Source: Shewanella sp. GD04112
GTDB taxonomy: Bacteria > Pseudomonadota > Gammaproteobacteria > Enterobacterales > Shewanellaceae
DNA: 64,000 bases
Direction: 5' to 3'
NCBI RefSeq assembly: GCF_029835735.1
Contig: NZ_JAOEAL010000001.1
Location: 1-64,000, forward strand
The notes under the pieces were generated by a model that was not told the origin of the DNA, searched no databases, and saw nothing but the letters and a program-made list of their open reading frames with translations. Positions 36,852 to 49,473 of this stretch are shown one piece after another; position 1 is the stretch's first letter, and every line of letters starts with the position of its first letter. Both the position numbers and the translations under genes were made by a program.

Positions 36852-37418
36852 ATGTTACAGCTGCACCCATCTGAAATTAAAGACATAGTGCTAAACGGTG
36901 GCGTTATCGCCTATCCCACTGAAGCCGTTTATGGTTTAGGCTGCGATCCTGACAACGACACCGCCATCCAAAAATTACTCGCGGTAAAGCAACGTCCTTG
37001 GCAGAAGGGGCTTATCTTAGTGGCGAGCGAGTTTTCCCAGTTAGTGGATTATGTCGATGAGTCACAGCTGAGCGCCGAGCAACTCGAGTTTGCTTTTTCT
37101 AAATGGCCAGGCCCCTTTACCTTTGTAATGCCGATTAAGCCGCATGTTTCGCGCTATTTATGTGGTGAGTTTGATTCTATCGCCGTGCGCGTCTCTGCCC
37201 ATGAAGGTGTGCGCGCCTTATGCCAGGCCTTAGGTAAACCGCTGGTCTCGACTAGCGCCAATTTAGCCGGTGAAGATCCCGCGCTCAGCGATGATGAAAT
37301 TCTTAATGCCTTTGAGGGTAAGATTGATGCCTTAGTGTTAGGGGCATTAGGCGAACAGCGTCAACCCTCCACCATTATTGATGCCCGCAGCGGTAAGATA
37401 TTACGTAACGGACAATAA
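36852..37418 (+). CDS. tsaC: Threonylcarbamoyl-AMP synthase
   Basis: YrdC-type enzyme that makes threonylcarbamoyl-AMP from threonine, bicarbonate and ATP for the universal t6A37 tRNA modification. The 188-residue length is that of the short TsaC form, without the Sua5 C-terminal domain. Typical segments are GGVIAYPTEAVYGLGCDP, KQRPWQKGLILVAS and PLVSTSANLAGEDP. It precedes hemF by 29 bases, and the two may share a transcript. Confidence 0.95.
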   Translation: MLQLHPSEIKDIVLNGGVIAYPTEAVYGLGCDPDNDTAIQKLLAVKQRPWQKGLILVASEFSQLVDYVDESQLSAEQLEFAFSKWPGPFTFVMPIKPHVSRYLCGEFDSIAVRVSAHEGVRALCQALGKPLVSTSANLAGEDPALSDDEILNAFEGKIDALVLGALGEQRQPSTIIDARSGKILRNGQ

Positions 37419-37447
37419 CTGATTTATAACGCAAAGGATAAAAGCAG

Positions 37448-38356
37448 ATGAGCGTGCCAGATGCGACAGTGGTAAAAGCATTTTTACTCGATCTACAAAA
37501 TCGAATTTGTGCGGGTCTTGAGCAGTTGGATGGGCAAGCAAGCTTTGCGGCCGATTCATGGACGCGCACCGAAGGCGGTGGCGGCACCAGTCGTGTCTTA
37601 ACCCAAGGTGCGGTATTCGAGCAAGCCGGGGTGAACTTTTCCCATGTAACAGGTGCAGCCATGCCCGCATCGGCAACGGCTCATCGCCCAGAATTGGCCG
37701 GTCGCAGCTTTGAGGCCATGGGCGTCTCTTTAGTGATTCATCCTAAAAATCCTTATATTCCAACTACCCATGCTAATGTGCGTTTCTTTATTGCCCATAA
37801 AGACGGCGCGGATCCCGTTTGGTGGTTTGGCGGCGGTTTCGACTTAACGCCTTACTATCCTTTCGAGGAAGACGTACGTGAGTGGCATCAAACCGCTAAA
37901 AATCTGTGTCTGCCCTTTGGCGACGACGTATATCCTAAATATAAGAAGTGGTGTGATGAGTATTTCTTCCTGCCACATCGTAACGAAACCCGCGGCGTGG
38001 GCGGATTGTTTTTCGATGACTTGAATCAAGCTGGCTTCGATAAGAGTTTCGATTTTATGCAAGCGGTGGGGAATGGCTTCTTAACCGCTTATGCGCCGAT
38101 TGTTGAGCGCCGTAAAGAGACGCCCTATGGCGAGCGTGAGCGTGAGTTCCAGTTGTATCGTCGCGGCCGTTATGTTGAGTTCAATCTGGTATACGACAGA
38201 GGTACCTTGTTCGGTCTGCAAACCGGTGGTCGCACAGAGTCTATTTTGATGTCAATGCCGCCATTGGTTCGCTGGCAATATGCTTATACGCCAGAGACGG
38301 GTAGCCCTGAGGCAGACCTTTACGATAACTACCTCAAACCTCGAGATTGGGTATAA
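37448..38356 (+). CDS. hemF: Oxygen-dependent coproporphyrinogen III oxidase
   Basis: Haem-pathway enzyme that oxidatively decarboxylates coproporphyrinogen III to protoporphyrinogen IX using O2. The 302-residue protein contains the family signatures GGGGTSRVLTQGAVFEQAGVN (in part), THANVRFF, WWFGGGFDLTPYYP and RNETRGVGGLFFDD. Its product is the substrate of the HemG enzymes encoded in this window. It follows tsaC and converges on a truncated-haemoglobin gene. Confidence 0.97.
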   Translation: MSVPDATVVKAFLLDLQNRICAGLEQLDGQASFAADSWTRTEGGGGTSRVLTQGAVFEQAGVNFSHVTGAAMPASATAHRPELAGRSFEAMGVSLVIHPKNPYIPTTHANVRFFIAHKDGADPVWWFGGGFDLTPYYPFEEDVREWHQTAKNLCLPFGDDVYPKYKKWCDEYFFLPHRNETRGVGGLFFDDLNQAGFDKSFDFMQAVGNGFLTAYAPIVERRKETPYGEREREFQLYRRGRYVEFNLVYDRGTLFGLQTGGRTESILMSMPPLVRWQYAYTPETGSPEADLYDNYLKPRDWV

Positions 38357-38372
38357 GCACGCTAACATGAGT

Positions 38373-38398
38373 CGCGTAATCGTACTTTATTGATTACG
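38373..38398. other. Stem-loop between convergent hemF and truncated-haemoglobin genes
   Basis: GCGTAATC / GATTACGC is a perfect 8-bp stem with a 10-base loop. It spans the stop codon of the minus-strand globin gene and lacks a strong T-tract on either side, so it could be a weak terminator for both genes. Confidence 0.4.
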
Positions 38399-38824
38399 CA
38401 TATGATCAGCCAGAGTTGAAATCGCCTCATAGATAGCGGCGCGATGCTCTGGCTTTTTTATATGTTTTTCAATGGCAAACTTCATGCAAAATAGCCATTG
38501 ATCCCGCATTGTCTCATCAACAGCGAAGGGCATATGCCGAGCCCGTAATGCGGGATGACCATACTTTTGCTGATACAGCTGCGGACCGCCGAGCCAGCCA
38601 CTTAAAAATTCATAGAGCTTCTGCTCCGACTCCGCAATCGGCGCACGGTGAATTGCGAATAAGGCTTGTGTTTCTTCTGAGCTTGCCATTTTCTGATAAA
38701 AACTATTGGCAATCGCGCGGATCACTTTGTCGCCACCAATTAAATCATAGGCATTTGACTGATTCGGATCCCTGTCATCCGGCACGCTTGTGTGTTTACT
38801 AAAAATCTTTTTAAGCCAGTTCAT
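38387..38824 (-). CDS. Group II truncated haemoglobin
   Basis: Small cytosolic 2-over-2 globin of 145 residues. Proximal histidine His97 lies in HPALRARHMPF, distal Tyr43 is the B10 position, and Trp110 (RDQWLFCM) is the G8 tryptophan that marks group II (trHbO). Such globins bind O2 or NO and are linked to NO detoxification or redox stress. The N-terminal 25 residues form a short basic/polar extension. It is convergent with hemF, so haem supply and a haem protein sit side by side. Confidence 0.88.
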   Translation of the reverse strand: MNWLKKIFSKHTSVPDDRDPNQSNAYDLIGGDKVIRAIANSFYQKMASSEETQALFAIHRAPIAESEQKLYEFLSGWLGGPQLYQQKYGHPALRARHMPFAVDETMRDQWLFCMKFAIEKHIKKPEHRAAIYEAISTLADHMRNQ

Positions 38825-38995
38825 AGGTCTAACTGCATTGCTGTCTACAATATCGATGCGCGCATTATAACCTGAATGCCACTGCGAAACAGAAGGCTAA
38901 AGTCAGGTACAACAACTTAGACTCACCATTAAGCTGTGCTACCGCCCAAAAGCACGCTAGACTGCAAGCCACTCACAGCCAATAGAATCCCGCAG

Positions 38996-39868
38996 ATGAC
39001 AGATATGCCCTCAGTAACTATGCCAGAACGATATGCCGTGTTTGGCAATCCGATAGGTCACAGTAAATCGCCCTTTATCCATGGACAGTTTGCGTCCCTT
39101 ACGCAGCAGCCTTTGAGTTATGAAGCGATTCTGGCGCCCATCGATGGTTTTGAAGCGAGTTTACGAGCATTTTTTCAGGCGGGAGGAAAGGGCGCGAATG
39201 TGACAGTTCCCTTTAAAGAGCAAGCCTTTGCTCTCTGCGACAGCCTTAGTGCCGAAGCGACGCTGGCGGGGGCGGTCAATACCCTAAGCTTGTTGGCCGA
39301 TGGCACTATTTATGGTGATAACACCGATGGTTTGGGGCTGGTGGCCGATCTTATTCGCCATCTCGGCAGTTTGCAGCATAAGCGGGTGCTCTTGGTGGGG
39401 GCTGGTGGCGCGGCGCGCGGCTGTATCTTGCCATTGCTTAAGGCTGAAGTGGGTCAACTAGTCATCACTAACCGCACTCAAAGTAAGGCGCAGGCCTTAG
39501 TGGATATTTTTAGCCAAGTACAAGAGGGGCGCTACAGCGATAAACTCCAGGCGATGTCGATGCCAGAGTTGTCGGGTGAGTTCGATTTAGTGATTAACTC
39601 GACCTCAGCGAGTCTAGCGGGAGAGTTACCGCCACTACCACAGTCCATCATAGGCAACAAAACGGCTTGCTACGATATGATGTATGGCGCCAAACCAACG
39701 GCATTTAATCAATGGGCTTTGCAACAGGGCGCAGCACAAGTGATTGATGGGCTGGGTATGCTTGTCGGTCAAGCGGCGAAGAGTTTTGCACTCTGGCGTG
39801 GCGTAGAGCCAGATACCTCAGGAGTGCTTAAATTGCTCAGGGACAAACTGCAGGCCGACGCGCAATAG
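38996..39868 (+). CDS. aroE: Shikimate 5-dehydrogenase
   Basis: NADP-dependent reductase that converts 3-dehydroshikimate to shikimate in aromatic amino-acid synthesis. Landmarks are NPIGHSKSPFIHGQF (substrate loop), NVTVPFKEQAF (catalytic Lys), GDNTDGLGLV (catalytic Asp) and the NADP-binding GAGGAARG. ATG 38996 (MTDMPSVTMPERYAVFG) is chosen, giving 290 residues. ATG 39020 is also possible, and the furthest in-frame codon at 38936 has no support. A DUF1488 gene follows after 20 bases. Confidence 0.93.
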   Translation: MTDMPSVTMPERYAVFGNPIGHSKSPFIHGQFASLTQQPLSYEAILAPIDGFEASLRAFFQAGGKGANVTVPFKEQAFALCDSLSAEATLAGAVNTLSLLADGTIYGDNTDGLGLVADLIRHLGSLQHKRVLLVGAGGAARGCILPLLKAEVGQLVITNRTQSKAQALVDIFSQVQEGRYSDKLQAMSMPELSGEFDLVINSTSASLAGELPPLPQSIIGNKTACYDMMYGAKPTAFNQWALQQGAAQVIDGLGMLVGQAAKSFALWRGVEPDTSGVLKLLRDKLQADAQ

Positions 39869-39888
39869 AGGCTCAAGAGGAAGATAAG

Positions 39889-40164
39889 ATGAATCAGAGT
39901 ATTTTATTCCCCGATCTGCAACATTGGGATGAAACCCAAAAACACATTTGCTTTATTGCCCAGCAGCAGGGAATGAATATTAAGTGCTATATCAGCGCGC
40001 AGAAGCTGGCGCAGTTAAATGACTTTTCGCCCCAGCCTAATAGCGATGAAGCGGCCGCCATGTTAGCGCTATTTGATGCGGTGCGATTCGATGCGGAAGA
40101 AATGGCAGAAGCCTTAATTGAAGCAGAAGAGTTTGATGAGTTTGGCGCAGTGCACTTAGGCTAA
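39889..40164 (+). CDS. DUF1488 family protein
   Basis: 91-residue acidic protein of the DUF1488 family, usually found directly after aroE in Shewanella and vibrios; its role is unknown. The recognisable start MNQSILFPDLQHWDETQK and the C-terminal acidic helix (EEMAEALIEAEEFDEFGAVH) are typical. A strong AAGAGGAAGATA ribosome-binding region precedes ATG 39889. It is probably co-transcribed with aroE. Confidence 0.85.
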   Translation: MNQSILFPDLQHWDETQKHICFIAQQQGMNIKCYISAQKLAQLNDFSPQPNSDEAAAMLALFDAVRFDAEEMAEALIEAEEFDEFGAVHLG

Positions 40165-40179
40165 GAGCAAAATAAACAA

Positions 40180-40203
40180 GATGGCAGCCTAAACACTGCC
40201 ATC
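40180..40203. other. Stem-loop between DUF1488 and carbonic anhydrase genes
   Basis: GATGGCAG / CTGCCATC is a perfect 8-bp stem with an 8-base loop between convergent genes. It lacks a T-tract, so its function as a terminator is uncertain. Confidence 0.45.
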
Positions 40204-40219
40204 CAATTTAATAGAAACA

Positions 40220-40768
40220 CTACTCTGGCTGAGGTTCTGCCAAGTATTCGTTTTTCAAGCGCACATAGTTATCTGCGGATTCGGGTAAAAACTTCAATTC
40301 CGCTTCGGTTAAAGGTCGCGCCTGTTTCGCAGGACTGCCGACATATAAGTAGCCGCTCTGCAACACCTTGCCTGGCGGTACTAACGAACCCGCACCTAAA
40401 ATCACATCATCTTCTAATATGGCACCGTCGAGGATAATCGCGCCCATCCCGACTAATACACGATTGCCAACCTTGCAGCCATGCAGCATCGCCTTATGTC
40501 CAATCGTCACATCATCACCAATGATCAGTGGATGACCTTCAGGACGAGAAGCGGATTTACGGGTCACGTGCAATATGCTGCCATCCTGTACATTGGAGCG
40601 CTTACCAATACGAATATGGTTTACGTCACCACGCGCCGCCACCATAGGCCAAATACTGGCGTCTGTATCTAAAGCGATATCACCAACGAGTACCGAAGCT
40701 GGGTCTACATACACATTATCGCCGAGTTGTGGATGAATCCCTTGGTAAGTTCTGAGTGGCCCTGACAT
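40220..40768 (-). CDS. yrdA: Gamma-carbonic anhydrase family protein
   Basis: Left-handed beta-helix protein of 182 residues built from hexapeptide repeats. The three metal-site histidines of the family are visible around HIRIGKRSNVQDGSILHVT and IGHKAMLHGCKVGN. Such proteins are homologous to gamma-class carbonic anhydrases, but many bacterial members lack proven activity. It is alone on the minus strand, just upstream of the rRNA operon promoters and read away from them. Confidence 0.88.
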   Translation of the reverse strand: MSGPLRTYQGIHPQLGDNVYVDPASVLVGDIALDTDASIWPMVAARGDVNHIRIGKRSNVQDGSILHVTRKSASRPEGHPLIIGDDVTIGHKAMLHGCKVGNRVLVGMGAIILDGAILEDDVILGAGSLVPPGKVLQSGYLYVGSPAKQARPLTEAELKFLPESADNYVRLKNEYLAEPQPE

Positions 40769-40879
40769 AAAAAAGTCCCTAATTGAGTGGTTTTTCGCAT
40801 TATAAAGGCTAAAAACTGACTGGTCAGGTCAAATATCCAACGAACAGCGTAAAAAAGCTAATTATCTTCAATTTAGGGG

Positions 40880-40907
40880 TTGCACAAAAAGTTCTGCTGC
40901 CTATAAT
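40880..40907 (+). promoter_or_regulatory. rRNA operon promoter P1
   Basis: TTGCAC (40880-40885) and a perfect TATAAT (40902-40907) are separated by 16 bases and followed by a GC-rich discriminator. AT-rich DNA upstream may form an UP element. This is the form of a stringently controlled rrn P1. The 524 bases 40769-41292 hold only these promoters and the leader. Confidence 0.8.
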
Positions 40908-41014
40908 GCGCATCCACTGACACGGCAGACAGCGAAAGCAACCGCAGTATCAGTGCGAATCGAATGCAAAATGTGCAGTTGATTCGAAAGCATCAAGAAG
41001 TTTGCAAAAACGCC

Positions 41015-41042
41015 TTGACGCGACAAGGGAAATGCGTAGAAT
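41015..41042 (+). promoter_or_regulatory. rRNA operon promoter P2
   Basis: TTGACG (41015-41020) and TAGAAT (41037-41042) are spaced by 16 bases, followed by a GC-rich start region about 250 bases before the 16S gene. Confidence 0.75.
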
Positions 41043-41088
41043 ACGCAGCCCTGACCCGTTGAGCGGTAACGCGAAGTGAATGGTCAAA

Positions 41089-41100
41089 TGCTCTTTAACA
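41089..41100 (+). promoter_or_regulatory. rRNA leader boxA antitermination site
   Basis: TGCTCTTTAACA matches the boxA element bound by the NusB-NusE antitermination complex, in the usual place between P2 and 16S. A second boxA-like stretch lies at 42937-42950 before 23S. Confidence 0.8.
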
Positions 41101-41292
41101 ATCTAAACAAGAAATCTGTGTGGACACTCACAGGTGTTGAGTTAATCGAAATTACTCTGCCGTTTGGCGAGTAATCAAAATTTACATCAATGAATGAGTG
41201 TTCATAGCAATATGTACAGTTTGTTTTGACTTTCGAGTCGAAACGACAAATCAGAATTCATTGAGCCGAACCTTAGGGTTCACAAAACTTTT

Positions 41293-42834
<1,542 letters not shown>

Positions 42835-43144
42835 CCTATACGACTAACTCGATGTTTGTTGAGTGTTCACACAGATGGCTTGTTGAACTTCTCGAAAGGG
42901 AAGGGAGAGCGAAATGCACCGCGAGCCGGTAAGCATTGTTCTTTAACAATTTGGAAAGCTGATAGTAATTAATACAATGATGTCTGTCGTTGTGTTAATA
43001 CGAAAAAATTGAGTTCTTAAAACACTTTTTAAGTGTCTTGAATATTCAAGTCTAAGGCGAGTCCATCTTCTTGGTCGAAGATGAGACAAGTAAAACCAGC
43101 TGGTCGCAACAGCGCAAGTGATGTGAAACTCATTTGGGTTGTAT
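42835..43144 (+). other. 16S-23S spacer without tRNA
   Basis: 310-base internal transcribed spacer. I see no tRNA signature (no TTCRANYC T-loop or CCA end). It contains a boxA copy, TGTTCTTTAACAAT, at 42937-42950. Confidence 0.85.
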
Positions 43145-46037
<2,893 letters not shown>

Positions 46038-46214
46038 ACAACCCAGATGGGTTTTACTGAAAATGTTCCAGACATTTTCCAGTACTTCCTCCTACCCTGG
46101 AGGTCGTACAGTACTTAGATAGAATACAAACACTTAAGAAGTGACACTCAAAGCAGCTTTCCGAATTTAATTTACTGCCTGCATCAAGATAAAACGGGTA
46201 GTGAATAACAAATT

Positions 46215-46334
46215 TGCTTGGTGACAATAGCATTGTGGTCCCACCTGATCCCATCCCGAACTCAGAAGTGAAACGCAATCGCGCCGATGGTAGTGTGGGG
46301 TCTCCCCATGTGAGAGTAGGTCATCGCCAAGCGC
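46215..46334 (+). rRNA. 5S ribosomal RNA
   Basis: About 120 nt. The terminal stem GCTTGG / CCAAGC pairs 46216-46221 with 46327-46332, and the conserved CCCATCCCGAACTCAGAAGT loop is present. The preceding 23S-5S spacer (46038-46214) shows no gene. Confidence 0.95.
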
Positions 46335-46362
46335 CTAATTTGGTCAATGACCAGACAGAGTT

Positions 46363-46439
46363 GGAGCGGTAGTTCAGTTGGTTAGAATACCGGCCTGTCA
46401 CGCCGGGGGTCGCGGGTTCGAGTCCCGTCCGCTCCGCCA
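46363..46439 (+). tRNA. tRNA-Asp (GTC)
   Basis: 77-nt tRNA with acceptor stem GGAGCGG / CCGCTCC, anticodon GTC at 46397-46399, T-loop GGTTCGAGTCC and an encoded CCA end. It is the distal tRNA of the rRNA operon, 28 bases after 5S. Confidence 0.98.
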
Positions 46440-46451
46440 ACATAAAGAGAT

Positions 46452-46480
46452 AAGCCTCATCGAAAGATGAGGCTTTTTTC
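46452..46480 (+). terminator. rRNA operon terminator
   Basis: AAGCCTCATC / GATGAGGCTT is a perfect 10-bp stem with a GAAA tetraloop followed by TTTT, directly after tRNA-Asp. Between it and 46745 I see only a TATAAT -10 candidate at 46714-46719 for the next gene. Confidence 0.92.
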
Positions 46481-46745
46481 GTTTATACGCTGGATAAATC
46501 TACTCAGACTCATTTTCAGCGGTGTTTTACTCAGCCTCGTTTATGTAAGTTATTCTGAAACCACTCTTTTTATTAAAAGGGTTTAGCGGTTTTCTTTATG
46601 ATAGACTGCTAGTTTTTACGGCTGGACAGGTCAGTTTTTCATTTGTGGGTGAGGTGGTTGTGCGCCACTTGGCAGTATTGAACTGTGTTTCTGCCCTCAG
46701 ATAAATTAAACGGTATAATGTTTACCAATTTTTACGAGTAATAAA

Positions 46746-47000
46746 ATGAATTGTCGTCTAGGTTGCGGTGCTTGCTGTATTGCGCCTTCAATCAGCAGTG
46801 GGATCCCTGGTATGCCAAATGGTAAGGCGGCTGGAGAGCGCTGTGTGCAGCTCAGTGATGACAATTTATGTTTGATTTTCGGCTCGCCTGATCGTCCTGC
46901 GGTTTGTAGTGATTTTGAAGCGTCTTTAGATGTCTGTGGGGATTCAAACGAAGAGGCGCTCTGGTTGATCACAAACCTTGAATCTCAAACATCTCAATAG
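46746..47000 (+). CDS. YkgJ family cysteine cluster protein
   Basis: 84-residue protein with the N-terminal metal-binding pattern NCRLGCGACC (Cys3, Cys7, Cys10, Cys11) and further cysteines at RCVQ, LCLIF, VCSDF and DVCGD. This is the YkgJ/UPF0153 arrangement predicted to bind zinc or an iron-sulfur cluster. The function is unknown. It lies 21 bases upstream of the nsrR-like gene on the same strand, hinting at a joint nitrosative-stress context. Confidence 0.85.
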   Translation: MNCRLGCGACCIAPSISSGIPGMPNGKAAGERCVQLSDDNLCLIFGSPDRPAVCSDFEASLDVCGDSNEEALWLITNLESQTSQ

Positions 47001-47021
47001 TTTATTGCTGACAGGTGAATT

Positions 47022-47477
47022 ATGCAGTTAACACGCTATACCGACTTTGGTGTTCGCACGCTGATGTATCTGGCGGTTCAGCCCGATAGAACTACCCTTT
47101 TTAGGATCGCAGAGATTACCGAGGTCTTCGATTTGTCGCCAAATCATGTCTCGAAGATTGTGCACCACTTAGGCAAGTTGGGTTATCTGGAAACCATACG
47201 CGGCAAAATGGGCGGATTTCGTTTAGGTAAACCAGCGAGCGAAATTAACCTTGGGCAACTGATCCGTGCTTTAGAGAACTCTCTGGCACCGATTGATTGC
47301 AGCAAACCTTACTGCCGCTTCACTCCAGCCTGTCAGTTGAAGGGCGTATTAGCCCAAGCCGTTGAGGCGTATTTAAATGTGCTCGATCAATACAGCCTGC
47401 AAGACATTGTTAGCAATCGAAATGAGCTGCTGGCACTGCTGCCAGATATGACTATTTCTGTCTTACAGTTGGATTAG
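47022..47477 (+). CDS. nsrR: Rrf2-family regulator, NsrR-like
   Basis: Iron-sulfur winged-helix repressor of 151 residues, likely the nitric-oxide sensor NsrR. The N-terminus MQLTRYTDFGVRTLMYLAV and the wing GKMGGFRLGKPASEI are typical. The three cluster cysteines Cys93, Cys98 and Cys104 (DCSKPYCRFTPACQLKGVL) keep the NsrR spacing rather than that of IscR. A GGTGA ribosome binding site precedes ATG 47022. Its 3' end overlaps the opposing yibQ-like gene by 26 bases. Confidence 0.88.
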   Translation: MQLTRYTDFGVRTLMYLAVQPDRTTLFRIAEITEVFDLSPNHVSKIVHHLGKLGYLETIRGKMGGFRLGKPASEINLGQLIRALENSLAPIDCSKPYCRFTPACQLKGVLAQAVEAYLNVLDQYSLQDIVSNRNELLALLPDMTISVLQLD

Positions 47478-48207
47478 CGCCTTTCTCATGGGCTAGTTCG
47501 ATGGGCAACAAGTTTGATGTCGGCACTAGCTCAATCCCTTCCGCCTTTAGGCGCGCTAAGTTCGTTTTTAAGAAGTGAATGGTTTCGGGGTAAGGATGGG
47601 CGATAGCCACCAGACTGCCTTGCGAGTGAGCCTGACTTATCATCAGATTAAATTGTTTTTCCAGCGCTGCGGCACTGACGTCATTATCGAGAAAGAGTTG
47701 GCGCCGTAGCAGTGGCACGCCAAGTAAATCTGCTTTATCTCCTGCCTTAGTAAACTTGGTTGTCATGCTGTCGACAAAGTAGAGCTGCTTCTGCTTTAGC
47801 GTTTCCATCACCCATAGCATAGGATCATCGAGCTGCGTTAGCAGGCTTCCCATATGATTGTTGGCGCCTTTAGCAAAGGGCACACTGGCGATGGCTGCAA
47901 GTACACTGCTACGGATTTGTGCTTCGCTCATATTATTCGTTAAACCACCAACACCTAAGGCTTTACCATTGAGTGCCTGCATGGGTAAGTGCAGCATAAT
48001 CTCGTGGCCTTTGGCATGCGCGGCTTTGGCTAATTTATTGCTGAGCGGTGTGTGTGGCAGCACCGACAAGGTGACTGCGCTGGGGAGTGACAGCACGGCT
48101 TCGTCGGTGTGGCGGTAGCCAATATCATCGATGATCAGGGCAATTTGAGCCGCATTGCTTGGTGCAATGCACAGGGCCCAAAGGGTCAATATGTAAAATA
48201 GACGCAC
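47452..48207 (-). CDS. yibQ: Divergent polysaccharide deacetylase YibQ
   Basis: Exported protein of 251 residues with a signal peptide (about 1-19, ending SNA) and a NodB-like fold of the divergent polysaccharide deacetylase family. Motifs are ALIIDDIGYR, HEIMLHLPMQ, GANNHMGSLLTQ and FVDSMTTKFTKAG. It is the last gene of the gpmI-envC-ctpA-yibQ operon, 12 bases after ctpA. Carbohydrate substrate and activity are unproven for this family; a cell-wall role is inferred from the operon. Confidence 0.88.
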   Translation of the reverse strand: MRLFYILTLWALCIAPSNAAQIALIIDDIGYRHTDEAVLSLPSAVTLSVLPHTPLSNKLAKAAHAKGHEIMLHLPMQALNGKALGVGGLTNNMSEAQIRSSVLAAIASVPFAKGANNHMGSLLTQLDDPMLWVMETLKQKQLYFVDSMTTKFTKAGDKADLLGVPLLRRQLFLDNDVSAAALEKQFNLMISQAHSQGSLVAIAHPYPETIHFLKTNLARLKAEGIELVPTSNLLPIELAHEKGANPTVRQK

Positions 48208-48219
48208 TATTTCTTCTTA

Positions 48220-49425
48220 TTAGTCATGATGTCGCATCCAAGCGATAGCAGAGGTCACTAGGCTGTCTTGGCTGACATCGGTTCGTGCTGAGATGGCGTC
48301 GATTATAGCCATATTCTTTTGATTGGAGCCAGTTTCGCTCGCAACTTTAATGTCGGGCACTATGCCGATATTGTGAATGTTTTCCCCTCTGGGCGTGTTG
48401 TACTGGGCAATGGTGAGCTTAATGGCATTACCGTCGTTCAGTATGGGGATTAGGCTTTGCACTGTGCCTTTGCCGAAGCTGGTTTCGCCGAGCAGTTTGG
48501 CGCGGCCATTTTCCTGCAGGGCGGCGGCGAGCACTTCGGAGGCGGAGGCCGAGCCTTTATTGATCAGCACTAACATAGGCACATTGGTCAACATGGTTTG
48601 GGGCGAGGCGTAATAGTCGGAATTGGCATCGAAGAAGCGGCCAGAGGTCGAGACGATTCGGCCCTTCGCTAAAAAGAGGTCAGCAATTTTGATTGCCTGA
48701 TCCAGCAAGCCGCCGGGATTATTGCGTAAATCTAATATCAAGCCCGTGAGATGCGCGTTTTGCCACTGGCTTAAACTGCGCACCATATCCTCGGTGGAGT
48801 TCTCTTGGAAGCTACTGAGCCTAATGTAGCCGATATTGCCATCCAGTAATTTGCTAGTGACAGATTGAATGGTGATGGTACTGGGTTTGAGTGATACCTC
48901 GAACAGAGCGTCATCATTATGGTGCTTCAGGGTGAGGTGAATACTCTGATTACTCAGACTATGCTGTTTGATTTGATTGAGGATATCCGCAAGATTGGTT
49001 TCAGTTGTTGGCGTGTTATTCAGCTTGATAATAATATCGCCCGCTTGGATACCGGCCTGTTCGGCGGGGGAATTGGCGAAGGGCGCGATAATGCTGATAT
49101 GGTCTTTATCGCTGGCGACCTCAAAGCCAAAGCCGAAGTATTCGCCCCGATTGGAGTCTTTTAAGTCGAGTAACTCTTGGTGATTTAAAAAGCTGGAATA
49201 GGGATCTAAATGCTCAAAGATCCCTTTAATGGCGGCTTGCACTAGCTCATCTTTGGAAACGATTTTAACGTAATAGGTTTCGACCGTTTCTAATACATCC
49301 TGCAATAGTGGGTAGTCGAAGTCACTCTGATATGACTTGGCATTCTCTTGGCTGGAGAGGCTAATGGACAGGCCTAGGCTTAGGCCGAGTCCAAGGCAGA
49401 CGATATTGCGGATTAGTTGTTTCAT
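48220..49425 (-). CDS. ctpA: S41 family C-terminal processing peptidase
   Basis: Periplasmic serine protease of 401 residues with an N-terminal membrane anchor or signal (KQLIRNIVCLGLGLSLGLSI). A PDZ domain lies around 100-180 (RGEYFGFGFEVAS, GIQAGDIIIKLN), and the S41 catalytic core carries the Ser in KGSASASEVLAAAL and the Lys in SFGKGTVQSL. The start at 49425 has a GGGGA ribosome binding site; an earlier ATG at 49464 is less likely. It lies between envC and yibQ, in line with control of peptidoglycan hydrolases. Confidence 0.92.
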   Translation of the reverse strand: MKQLIRNIVCLGLGLSLGLSISLSSQENAKSYQSDFDYPLLQDVLETVETYYVKIVSKDELVQAAIKGIFEHLDPYSSFLNHQELLDLKDSNRGEYFGFGFEVASDKDHISIIAPFANSPAEQAGIQAGDIIIKLNNTPTTETNLADILNQIKQHSLSNQSIHLTLKHHNDDALFEVSLKPSTITIQSVTSKLLDGNIGYIRLSSFQENSTEDMVRSLSQWQNAHLTGLILDLRNNPGGLLDQAIKIADLFLAKGRIVSTSGRFFDANSDYYASPQTMLTNVPMLVLINKGSASASEVLAAALQENGRAKLLGETSFGKGTVQSLIPILNDGNAIKLTIAQYNTPRGENIHNIGIVPDIKVASETGSNQKNMAIIDAISARTDVSQDSLVTSAIAWMRHHD

Positions 49426-49473
49426 AGCCGTCCCCTGTGTTGATGGGGACGGCCACCTTAGCAACAGTACTGA

